Assembly: GCA_035476635.1 (NCBI GenBank)
Contig: DATILI010000156.1
Location: 1-24,437, forward strand
From: DATILI01 sp035476635
GTDB taxonomy: Bacteria > Pseudomonadota > Gammaproteobacteria > Burkholderiales > Burkholderiaceae_C
DNA: 24,437 bases
Reading direction: 5' to 3'
Shown here: in pieces, positions 1 through 6,555 of the stretch
How positions within the stretch are numbered: position 1 is the stretch's first letter
Layout of the letters: every line of letters begins with the position of its first letter
Position numbers and translations under genes: made by a program
Notes under the pieces: generated by a model
Seen by the model: only the letters and a program-made list of their open reading frames with translations
Database searches by the model: none
Told to the model about the DNA's origin: nothing

Positions 1-158
1 GCACCGCAGCCGACGCCGCTGCCGGTGGCAGCGCTCTGCTCGAAGCATTTCACGGGTTGCTTGCCAGCCTGGTCGGACCATCGCTCACGGAGCGGCTGCT
101 GCGTTCCGTCTGGGCTCAAACATCGAGCGGTTCGTCCGCGCAGGACACCTTGCCATGA
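1..158 (+). CDS. 3' end of an unidentified protein upstream of the kaiC-like gene
   Basis: An open frame enters from the left edge (codons start at base 3) and ends at a TGA at 156-158 that overlaps the ATG of the next gene (ATGA). About 51 C-terminal residues are visible: a small-residue-rich start, a hydrophobic helix-like stretch containing LLASLVGPSLTERLLRSVW, and a polar tail. The natural-looking composition and the stop-start overlap support a real gene translationally coupled to the KaiC-like gene. I do not recognise the family, and its start lies outside the window. Confidence 0.6.
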   Translation, partial: TAADAAAGGSALLEAFHGLLASLVGPSLTERLLRSVWAQTSSGSSAQDTLP

Positions 159-1648
159 CCACCAAAGTAACCATCAATCGCCTGGCCACCGGCGTGCCGG
201 GGCTGGACGATGTACTCGGCGGAGGATTGCCGGAATTCTCGTTCAACCTGATCGCGGGGCCGCCTGGCTGTGGCAAGACCACCTTGGCGCACCAGATGAT
301 GTTCGCGCTGGCCACGCCTCAGCGCTCGGCGATTTATTTCACCGTGCTGGGCGAGCCGCCGCTGAAGATGCTGCGCTACCAGCAGCAGTTCGATTTTTTC
401 GACAGCGAGGCGATCAACCACTCCATCCGCTTCATCAACCTGTCCGAGGACGCCGTGGCCGGCGAGCTCGACCAGGTGCTGCGCCGCATCGTCGAAGCCG
501 TCACGCTGCACAGCCCGGCGCTGGTGTTCGTGGATTCATTCCGCTCCGTGTTGTTTGCGAGCGAGAGCGGCGGCAAGCCGCCGAAGACGCTCCAGCAGTT
601 CGTCCAGGAACTCGGCATGCTGATGACGAGTTGGCAGGCCACCACCTTCCTGATCGGCGAATACTTCACCGAAACCGATGCCAACCCGGTCTTCACCGTG
701 TCCGACGGGTTGATCTGGCTGCGCCAGAGCGTGCAGCGCAACTCCATGGTGCGCAAGATGGAGATCATGAAGATGCGCGGCCAGCCGACGCTGCCGGGCC
801 TGCATACCTTTCGCATCAGCAATGCCGGAATCCAGGTGTTTGCGCCCGTCAACACCGCAGGGGCCTTGAAAGGCGCGGCGGCCGTAGAAGGCGCAGATGC
901 GCGGTTGAAGCTGGGGGTTGCGGAACTGGACGACATGCTGGGCGGCGGTCTGCCGCGCGGCTATTCATTGCTCGTGGCCGGTCCGTCAGGGTCGGGCAAG
1001 AGCATCCTGGCAACGTCCTTCCTGGCCGAGGGCGCGCTGCGCGGCGAGGCCGGCGTGATTGCGGCCTTCGAGCAGCGCAACAACCGCTCGCGCGGCCCCT
1101 TGCTCGCCGAACTCATCGAGAGCGGCCGCGTCGGCGTGGTGGACAGCCGCGCTACCGATCTTTCGATCGACGAGATCGTGATGCTGCTGATGAGCGAGGT
1201 GAAGCGCCTGAATGCGACGCGCGTGGTCATCGATTCGCTCTCCGGCTTTGAACTCGCCCTGGCGCCGACCTTCCGCGACGACTTTCGCGAATCGCTGTCG
1301 CGCATGGTCACCGCGCTGTCCGGCCTGGGCGTCACCGTGCTGATGACTTCCGAGCTCGAAGACCGCTACACCGACCTGCGTTTCAGCCCCTACGGAACCG
1401 CGTTCCTGACGGATGCGATCATCGTGCAGCGCTATGTCGAAATCGACAGCCGGCTGATGCGCGTGATGGCGGTGGTCAAGGTGCGGGCGAGCGCCCATTC
1501 GGATCACTTGCGCCTGTTCAGAATCGACGAGGATGGCATCCAGATGGGCGATGTGGTGCCCGACCGCGAAGGCTTGCTCGGTGGCAGGCCGACGAAGAAG
1601 AACGCCTCCTATTCGCCTGACCTGGCGCATGACGCCGACGCCAGCTGA
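155..1648 (+). CDS. KaiC-like two-domain RecA-fold ATPase
   Basis: This 497-residue cytoplasmic protein has two tandem KaiC/RecA domains. Domain 1 has Walker A GPPGCGKTT (35-43), Walker B ending at VDS (126-128) and a KMRG motif (206-209). Domain 2 has Walker A GPSGSGKSI (276-284) and Walker B VVIDS (357-361). Length matches cyanobacterial KaiC. By eye alignment of domain 2 to Synechococcus KaiC (the TD-x-II...YVEI block), phospho-sites Ser431/Thr432 correspond to Ala416/Phe417, so the classic phosphorylation cycle is unlikely. The paired catalytic Glu are split: Gly66/Glu67 in domain 1 and Glu306/Gln307 in domain 2. It starts at an ATGA overlap with the previous gene and lies 26 bp before a diguanylate-cyclase/kinase hybrid, probably in one operon. 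It is likely a KaiC-family ATPase working on a signalling partner rather than a full oscillator. Family call is firm; function is inferred. Confidence 0.9.
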   Translation: MTTKVTINRLATGVPGLDDVLGGGLPEFSFNLIAGPPGCGKTTLAHQMMFALATPQRSAIYFTVLGEPPLKMLRYQQQFDFFDSEAINHSIRFINLSEDAVAGELDQVLRRIVEAVTLHSPALVFVDSFRSVLFASESGGKPPKTLQQFVQELGMLMTSWQATTFLIGEYFTETDANPVFTVSDGLIWLRQSVQRNSMVRKMEIMKMRGQPTLPGLHTFRISNAGIQVFAPVNTAGALKGAAAVEGADARLKLGVAELDDMLGGGLPRGYSLLVAGPSGSGKSILATSFLAEGALRGEAGVIAAFEQRNNRSRGPLLAELIESGRVGVVDSRATDLSIDEIVMLLMSEVKRLNATRVVIDSLSGFELALAPTFRDDFRESLSRMVTALSGLGVTVLMTSELEDRYTDLRFSPYGTAFLTDAIIVQRYVEIDSRLMRVMAVVKVRASAHSDHLRLFRIDEDGIQMGDVVPDREGLLGGRPTKKNASYSPDLAHDADAS

Positions 1649-1674
1649 GGGCGGCAAGCAACAGGCCATTTGCC

Positions 1675-3318
1675 ATGGATGACATTCCTGATCCGGTCCA
1701 AGCCACGGCGAGTGCCGAGAGTGATCTCGCCCGGGTCCAGGAGAAGGTCGAGGCCGCCCGCGCTTTGCTGGTCCGCTTGCTGCAAGACCTGGTGGTGGCG
1801 GAGAGCCGCCTGAGCAATACCCAGGCTGCCCAGATGCTCGAGGCCAACGAGGAGCTGGTAGCCGCCGCGCTGCGCAGCCAGGCCGAAGCCGAGGCATCGG
1901 CGCAAGCGCTGCGCGAGGTGTCACGGTTGGCGGAACTCGATGCGTTGACGCAGCTTCCCAACCGGGTGCTCCTGCGCGATCGTTTTGCGCACGCCATCGC
2001 CAGCGCAGGCCGCCATGGCGCGCGGCTCGCGCTGCTGTTCGTCGACCTTGACGACTTCAAGCAGATCAACGACAGGCTGGGCCATTCGGTGGGCGACGAG
2101 GTTCTCAAGCTGGCCGCGCGCCGCATTGCATCGGCCATTCGCGCGGCGGACACGGTCAGCCGCCATGGAGGAGACGAGTTCCTCATCCTGTTGACGGAGG
2201 TCTCGCAGCCATCCGACGCCGCCGGCGCCGCCGACAAGGTGATCGCCGCGCTCAGTGCCCCAAGCGTCGTCGGCGAACATGAGTTCCACCTGAAGGCAAG
2301 CATCGGCATCAGCATCTACCCCGACCACGGCCAGGACGTAGACGCGCTCATCGCCGCAGCGGACGCCGCCATGTACCGCGCAAAAAGACATGGGAAAGGG
2401 AGTTTTTTCATTCACGGCGAAGAGGCCGCTCTTGATCCAGGCCTGGAGCCGCCTTCGGCGCCTTTGCGGCAGGCGGGGCCCCCCTACGGACTCGTCCTGA
2501 CCGATCACGAACGCCGGAATGCGCAATTGCGCGAAGCGAATGAACGACTGGTACTGACCGCGCTGGGTGCGCAAGAACTGCAGGCCGCCGCGGAGCAGGC
2601 ACATCGCCGGCAATCGGATTTCATGGCCGTGGTCGCCCAGGAGCTGCGCAACCCGATGGCGCCAATCCGGATCGCAGCGTCCATGCTGGGCCGGATTGAA
2701 ATCGAAGAGCCGCTGCTGCCGCGCGTGCAGGCGATTGTCGAGCGGCAGATGGCTCAAATGCAGCGCCTGGTAGACGATCTGCTCGATATGTCGCGCGCTG
2801 GCGCTGGTACGCTGCGCCTGGAGCACAGCAGGGTTGCCATGGCCGATGCCATTGGCGATGCGGTCACCGCCTGCAGGCTTGCGATGAACAGACGCAGGCA
2901 GCACTTCAGCTTGCAGTTGCCGGCGGGTGCGATCCACATCAAGGGCGAGCGCACCCGGCTGGCGCAGATCTTCAACAACCTGCTCGAGAACGCATCCAGC
3001 TTTACCCCTGAAGGCGGCAACATCTCGCTTTCGGCCGTGCCGGCGAACGGTGCCGTCGTCGTGACGGTTGCCGACAATGGCATGGGCATATCGGCCCAGA
3101 CCCTGCCCAATATCTTCGAACCGTTCGTGCAGGACGTGCATGCCATCGGGTTCAATGGTGCCGGCCTGGGCATTGGGCTGACCGTGGTGCGCACCCTGGT
3201 CGAAGCGCATGGCGGGACGATTGCGGCAACCAGCGAGGGCAGCGGCCTGGGCAGCCAGTTCGTCGTGACATTGCCCCGGGTAGATCTTCCGGCAGGGTAC
3301 GGCACCGTACAGACGTAG
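1675..3318 (+). CDS. Diguanylate cyclase fused to a histidine-kinase-like core lacking the phospho-His
   Basis: The protein has 547 residues and no membrane segment. Order: coiled coil (about 15-85), GGDEF domain (about 86-250), a second coiled linker (275-312), HisKA-like dimerisation helices (313-380) and a HATPase domain (425-537). The GGDEF motif is intact (165-169) and is preceded at the usual distance by an RxxD inhibition site (RAAD, 156-159), so c-di-GMP synthesis with product feedback is expected. In the HisKA box the sequence reads VVAQELRNP: residue 322 is Gln (codon CAG) where the phospho-accepting His should be. The ATP-binding N, G1 (DNGMGIS, 467-473) and G2 (GAGLGIG) boxes look intact. 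It therefore may bind ATP as a sensory or regulatory domain without autophosphorylating. The gene lies 26 bp after the KaiC-like gene, which suggests joint expression and a functional link. Confidence 0.88.
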   Translation: MDDIPDPVQATASAESDLARVQEKVEAARALLVRLLQDLVVAESRLSNTQAAQMLEANEELVAAALRSQAEAEASAQALREVSRLAELDALTQLPNRVLLRDRFAHAIASAGRHGARLALLFVDLDDFKQINDRLGHSVGDEVLKLAARRIASAIRAADTVSRHGGDEFLILLTEVSQPSDAAGAADKVIAALSAPSVVGEHEFHLKASIGISIYPDHGQDVDALIAAADAAMYRAKRHGKGSFFIHGEEAALDPGLEPPSAPLRQAGPPYGLVLTDHERRNAQLREANERLVLTALGAQELQAAAEQAHRRQSDFMAVVAQELRNPMAPIRIAASMLGRIEIEEPLLPRVQAIVERQMAQMQRLVDDLLDMSRAGAGTLRLEHSRVAMADAIGDAVTACRLAMNRRRQHFSLQLPAGAIHIKGERTRLAQIFNNLLENASSFTPEGGNISLSAVPANGAVVVTVADNGMGISAQTLPNIFEPFVQDVHAIGFNGAGLGIGLTVVRTLVEAHGGTIAATSEGSGLGSQFVVTLPRVDLPAGYGTVQT

Positions 3319-3405
3319 CTGCGGTTCGGGCGCAGTCTGATGGCTGGGCATCGCAGGTTCATGGCAACTGCTGGACCAGGAGATGTTCGCAAGCAGAAAG
3401 TCCCC

Positions 3406-3510
3406 ATGCAAAACCTCACGTTCGACATTCGTGGCATGAACTGCGGAGGATGCAGCTACAAGGTCCAGCATTTGCTGGGCAAGCTCGACGGCATCAAACA
3501 TGAGGTCTGA
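3406..3510 (+). pseudogene. Truncated heavy-metal-associated (HMA) domain, copper-chaperone remnant
   Basis: A 34-codon frame begins MQNLTFDIRGMNCGGC and carries the metal-binding GMxCxxC motif (Cys13, Cys16), then the first helix, and stops at TGA just after GIKHEV. HMA domains are normally about 65 residues, so only the first beta strand, metal loop and helix remain. Bases downstream in the same frame do not resemble the missing half. The frame is open further upstream (ATG at 3361 and 3340), but homology favours 3406. It overlaps the start of the DUF1003 gene by 11 bp, so it may survive as a leader that couples translation. It may instead be a decayed CopZ-like gene. No good Shine-Dalgarno is visible. 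Confidence 0.55.
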
Positions 3511-4051
3511 ACAAGCCTCCGTGCGTGCAAGCCCGGCGCACCAGCCCGAAGACACCGCTGCCAAACGAGTGGCGCAGCACATTGCCCAGCGCAAGCACAT
3601 CTCCCGCAACCTCGCGCAGGACTTCGACATTGGCCCGACGGCCGGGCAGCGCGCTGCCGACGCAGTCGCCAAGTTTGGCGGTTCCTGGACCTTCGTCGGA
3701 TTGTTCGCCCTGGTCATGCTCGCCTGGGTCGGCTTGAATGCCATCCTGCTGGTCAGCGGCGGCACGGCTTTTGATCGCTTTCCCTACATCCTGCTGAACC
3801 TCTTTCTGTCGATGCTCGCGGCCATTCAGGCGCCAATCATCCTGATGTCGCAAAACCGCCAGTCGCAGAAAGACCGCGCCACCGCGGAACACGACTACGA
3901 GGTGAATCTCAAGGCCGAGCTGGAGATCATGCTGCTCCACGAAAAGATCGACGTCCTGCGCGAGAAGCAGTGGGAAGAGTTGATTGCGCTTCAACAGCGC
4001 CAGTTGCAGCTGCTTTCGAACCTGGCCGTGGAAAAGGGTCTGGCCGCATGA
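3500..4051 (+). CDS. DUF1003 family membrane protein
   Basis: The protein has 183 residues. A polar N-terminus with an RVAQHIAQRKHISRN stretch is followed by two membrane helices (about 62-86 and 94-117) and a charged C-terminal tail (120-180) predicted to be coiled coil. The block FGGSWTF, the second-helix LLNLFLSMLAAIQAP and the following MSQNRQ...KDR...EHDYEVNLKAE are hallmarks of DUF1003. The biochemical role is not established. The stop overlaps the cbpA start (ATGA), which indicates coupled translation with the co-chaperone pair. The start at 3500 lies inside the truncated HMA frame and has no clear ribosome site, so the exact N-terminus is uncertain by a few codons. Confidence 0.85.
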   Translation: MRSEQASVRASPAHQPEDTAAKRVAQHIAQRKHISRNLAQDFDIGPTAGQRAADAVAKFGGSWTFVGLFALVMLAWVGLNAILLVSGGTAFDRFPYILLNLFLSMLAAIQAPIILMSQNRQSQKDRATAEHDYEVNLKAELEIMLLHEKIDVLREKQWEELIALQQRQLQLLSNLAVEKGLAA

Positions 4052-4977
4052 TGTACAAGGACTACTACGCCGCACTCGAGGTACCCCGGGACGCGGACCT
4101 GGCGCAGATCAAGAAGGCGTACCGCAAGCTCGCGCGCCAACACCATCCCGATGTGTCCAAGGCGCCCGATGCCGAAGGCCGGTTCAAGGACGCCGCCGAA
4201 GCCTATGCGACGCTCAAGGACCCCGAGAAGCGCGCTGCCTACGACCAGCTCGGACGGCGGCCGGCCGGCGAGCAGTTTGCGCCGCCCCCGCAATGGCAGC
4301 AAGAGCATGCATTTGATGGCCAGCCGTTCGAGAACCTTGATCTGGCGGACCTGTTGGCTTCGCTCGGGCGGGGCTCGCCAGGAGCACGGCACGGTACGGC
4401 GCCGGCCCGAGGCCGCGACTACGAGACCACTGTGGGCATCGGCCTGGAAGATGCGCACCGGGGCACCACCGTGCGCATTGACCTGGACGATGGCGCCAGC
4501 GGGCGCAGCCTGGAGGTGACCATTCCGCCGGGTGTCAGCGCAGGCCAGAAGCTGCGGCTGCGCGGCAAGGGCGGAAAAGGCCGTTTGGGAGGAGCCGATG
4601 GCGACATTTACCTGCACATCGCGTTGACGCCGCATGCGGTGTTCCGCGCCGACCGCCACGACCTGCACTTCGACCTCGCGCTGGCGCCCTGGGAGGCGGC
4701 CCTGGGCGTGGATGTGGAAGTGCCGACACTCGATGGCCCGGTGCTGTTGACCGTGCCGAAGGGTACGCGATCGGGCCGCAAGCTGCGGCTGCGCGGTCGC
4801 GGCCTGGCCAATGGCCGTGACGGTCGTGGCGACCTGTTCGCGGCAGTTCACATCGATGTGCCGGCCACGCTCACCGCACAGGAACAGGCGCTATTCGAGG
4901 AACTGGCGCGCATCTCGCGCTTTCACCCGCGCGCTGCCAACCAAACGGAGAAACCACATGAATCCACAACCGTCTGA
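4048..4977 (+). CDS. cbpA: Curved-DNA-binding protein, DnaJ-class co-chaperone CbpA
   Basis: This 309-residue protein has an N-terminal J domain (1-70) with the HPD motif at 33-35, a linker rich in Gly/Pro/Gln (71-125), and two C-terminal substrate-binding beta domains (about 125-195 and 200-275). The repeated GxKLRLRGxG blocks (168-174 and 244-252) are typical. There is no zinc-finger region, which separates it from DnaJ itself and matches CbpA in length (about 306). CbpA stimulates DnaK ATPase and, in E. coli, also binds curved DNA in stationary phase. I chose the first ATG at 4048, which overlaps the DUF1003 stop; ATG 4051 is the alternative. The next gene is its modulator CbpM, confirming the assignment. 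Confidence 0.93.
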   Translation: MMYKDYYAALEVPRDADLAQIKKAYRKLARQHHPDVSKAPDAEGRFKDAAEAYATLKDPEKRAAYDQLGRRPAGEQFAPPPQWQQEHAFDGQPFENLDLADLLASLGRGSPGARHGTAPARGRDYETTVGIGLEDAHRGTTVRIDLDDGASGRSLEVTIPPGVSAGQKLRLRGKGGKGRLGGADGDIYLHIALTPHAVFRADRHDLHFDLALAPWEAALGVDVEVPTLDGPVLLTVPKGTRSGRKLRLRGRGLANGRDGRGDLFAAVHIDVPATLTAQEQALFEELARISRFHPRAANQTEKPHESTTV

Positions 4978-5281
4978 ATGGGTCTGGCTGGACGACCGCG
5001 AAACCGTGAGCATCGCCGAGTTGTCGCAGGCCTGCGCGATGAGCGCGGATGAACTGGTCGAGCTGGTGGAGTACGGTGCGCTGGCGCCGCTGGATCCCGC
5101 GCAGCGGGAACCTTTTTTCAGCGCGGACTGCATCATGCCGCTGCGCACGGCCGGCAAGCTACGCCTGGATTTCGACCTGGACCTGTTCACCACGGCCGTG
5201 CTGATGGACTATCTGGCCCGAATAGAAGAGCTCGAGCGGCAAGTTCGCACGCTGAAAGCTGCCATGCCCAGAAGCCGCTGA
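4958..5281 (+). CDS. cbpM: CbpA modulator CbpM (MerR-like fold)
   Basis: The 107-residue product matches CbpM in size. It has an N-terminal EWVWLDDRETVSIAELS segment, a MerR-like helix pair followed by EYGALAP, and a C-terminal LDFDLDLFTTAVLMDYLARI helix and coil. In E. coli CbpM binds the J domain of CbpA and blocks its co-chaperone and DNA-binding activity. The gene overlaps the cbpA end by 20 bp. A GGAG ribosome site (4947-4950) stands 7 bases before this ATG, which fixes the start although the frame is open further upstream. The stop is only 2 bp from the convergent stop of the minus-strand cupin gene. Confidence 0.88.
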   Translation: MNPQPSEWVWLDDRETVSIAELSQACAMSADELVELVEYGALAPLDPAQREPFFSADCIMPLRTAGKLRLDFDLDLFTTAVLMDYLARIEELERQVRTLKAAMPRSR

Positions 5282-5283
5282 GC

Positions 5284-5613
5284 TCACTTCTTGAGCACGA
5301 TCGTCAGCAACAGCGATGCGTCCTCGATGCCACGCAGCCCGTGCACTTCGTCGCCGGTGAGATGGATCAGCTGCCCGCCGGCCAGTTCGCGCTCGCCGGC
5401 GTCGCAGGTGAAGGAAATGCGGCCTTCGAGACACTGCAAGGTGATTTCGCCGGCCACGGCGTGCGGTGGCATTTCCTCGTCGGCCGCCAGCACGATGCGC
5501 ATCACCTCGAGATCGGCTGACTTGAACAAGGCATGCGAACGCGCAGCGGACAGCGCGGCGCCAAGGGGGCGCACGTCGATGACGTCGCCGGGTTCTGCAT
5601 GAGGGATGGCCAT
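5284..5613 (-). CDS. Small single-domain cupin protein
   Basis: This 109-residue protein forms one cupin-2 barrel. The first cupin motif region lies around PPHAVAGEITLQCLEG (49-64), with His51 and Glu57. The second runs through GGQLIHLTGDEVHGL (79-93), with His91. The usual HxH pair of motif 1 is reduced to one His, so metal binding may be weak or absent. The substrate cannot be told from sequence. It starts 4 bp after the uspA stop and should be co-transcribed with it, which suggests a stress or sensing role. The longer frame extending upstream is a shadow of uspA; the ATG at 5613 fits the fold. Confidence 0.8.
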   Translation of the reverse strand: MAIPHAEPGDVIDVRPLGAALSAARSHALFKSADLEVMRIVLAADEEMPPHAVAGEITLQCLEGRISFTCDAGERELAGGQLIHLTGDEVHGLRGIEDASLLLTIVLKK

Positions 5614-5617
5614 CTGG

Positions 5618-6061
5618 TCAGCGCAGCGCAAGAACGGGAATGCTGCTGTGCGTAAGGACATGCTGGGTCTCGCTGCCCAGCAAGATGCGCTTGAGGCCCT
5701 TGCGGCCATGCGAGGCCATGACGATGAGATCGCACTTGTGCTTCTTGGCGGCAGCCACGACCGATTCAGCGACCAGGTCGGAGCGCATGACCACCGCCTT
5801 GGTCTTGACGCCCTGGCCTGCCGCCGTCTGCTGGACGGTGTCGACGATGGCCTGGCCCCGGTCGGCCCATTGCTTCTCCGTGCGCGCGATGTCCGCGCTG
5901 GAAATCGTCGCGCCTCCTTCGAAATAGCCCATGGGGTAGCGCGGCACGACATGCAATGCGACCAGATCGGCACCAATGGCCGCTGCGAGCGCGATGCTGC
6001 TGCGCACCGCCTTCTTCGAGAGCGGCGAGCCATCGGTGGCGACGAGGATTCTCTGGTACAT
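5618..6061 (-). CDS. uspA: Universal stress protein, UspA family
   Basis: The 147 residues form one Usp domain: MYQRILVATDGS at the N-terminus with the nucleotide-contacting Asp10, and an ASHGRKGLKRILLGS loop (116-130) near the C-terminus. This matches the ATP-binding GxxG-x9-G(S/T) pattern except that Ala116 replaces the first Gly, a common variant. ATP-binding Usp proteins act in the cytoplasm in survival under starvation, hypoxia or oxidative stress. The gene leads a two-gene operon with the cupin. Its ribosome site AGGGG sits 6 bases before the ATG and lies inside a predicted hairpin (6065-6100), so translation may be controlled. The exact paralogue is not determinable. Confidence 0.9.
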   Translation of the reverse strand: MYQRILVATDGSPLSKKAVRSSIALAAAIGADLVALHVVPRYPMGYFEGGATISSADIARTEKQWADRGQAIVDTVQQTAAGQGVKTKAVVMRSDLVAESVVAAAKKHKCDLIVMASHGRKGLKRILLGSETQHVLTHSSIPVLALR

Positions 6062-6064
6062 AAA

Positions 6065-6100
6065 TTGCCCCTGTTGCTGTTTTGGACGCTAACAGGGCAA
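6065..6100 (-). promoter_or_regulatory. Hairpin in the uspA leader that covers the ribosome-binding site
   Basis: On the minus strand, UUGCCCUGUU (6100-6091) can pair with AACAGGGGCAA (6075-6065), giving ten base pairs with one bulged G and a 15-base loop. The 3' arm contains the AGGGG ribosome site of uspA and ends 3 bases before its ATG. This geometry would hide the site until the stem opens. As DNA it is also an imperfect inverted repeat that could be an operator. Either reading is an inference from the pairing. Confidence 0.45.
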
Positions 6101-6164
6101 GCCTGCATTGTCCGTGCGACAGCGCACAGAAACGCCCGGTCCCGGCGCGTACAAGGGGTAGCAG

Positions 6165-6186
6165 TCGCATTGCGATTTATTGCGAC
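6165..6186. promoter_or_regulatory. Palindrome plus repeated half-site upstream of the cytochrome gene
   Basis: TCGCA-T-TGCGA (6165-6175) is an 11-base palindrome, and a further TGCGA half-site follows at 6181-6185. ATTGCGA is thus directly repeated at 6169 and 6179, one helical turn apart. The cluster lies about 22 bases before the cytochrome start in the uspA/cytochrome divergent region. It is a plausible operator; no named regulator's consensus is recognised. Confidence 0.3.
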
Positions 6187-6207
6187 GCTTTCAAGCTGGA
6201 GTTGAAT

Positions 6208-6555
6208 ATGAACAAGTGGCCACGCCGGATCATGCTGCTCGCGGCCCTGGTGGGCACCAGCACCATGGCGCATTCCCAGGCTCCGCCCTCACAGTCACGG
6301 GGGCAGTTGCTGTACGGCACGCATTGCATCAGCTGCCACGCGTCGCAGATGCAAGTGCGCAACGACAAGCGGGCCCACGACTGGGACGGTCTCAAGGGGC
6401 AAGTTCGCCGCTGCCAGGGCAATGCGGATCTGCAATGGAGCGACGCCGATATCGCGGAGGTCGCCCGCCACCTGAACGAGACGATCTACCGCTATCCGCA
6501 GACAGGCGATCGCGTGAGCATCCGTCAAAAGGGCAATGCAATGGTGCGCCCTTGA
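6208..6555 (+). CDS. Small periplasmic c-type cytochrome
   Basis: This 115-residue protein has a Sec signal peptide (basic MNKWPRR, hydrophobic core 8-20, cleavage probably after AHS or SQA near 23-25) and one haem-binding CISCH motif (40-44). A helix with DADIAEVARHLN (79-90) matches the C-terminal helix of class I cytochromes. The region where an axial Met is usual shows none; Met112 in the tail is the only late candidate. It probably carries electrons in the periplasm, but its partner is unknown. GGAG at 6198-6201 stands 6 bases before the ATG and sets the start. The stop overlaps the TTG start of the downstream ATPase. Confidence 0.85.
   Translation: MNKWPRRIMLLAALVGTSTMAHSQAPPSQSRGQLLYGTHCISCHASQMQVRNDKRAHDWDGLKGQVRRCQGNADLQWSDADIAEVARHLNETIYRYPQTGDRVSIRQKGNAMVRP

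Noticed and set aside
1921..3765. A 614-codon minus-strand frame across the GGDEF-kinase and DUF1003 genes
   Set aside because: It crosses two clear plus-strand genes and shows only low-complexity shadow composition.
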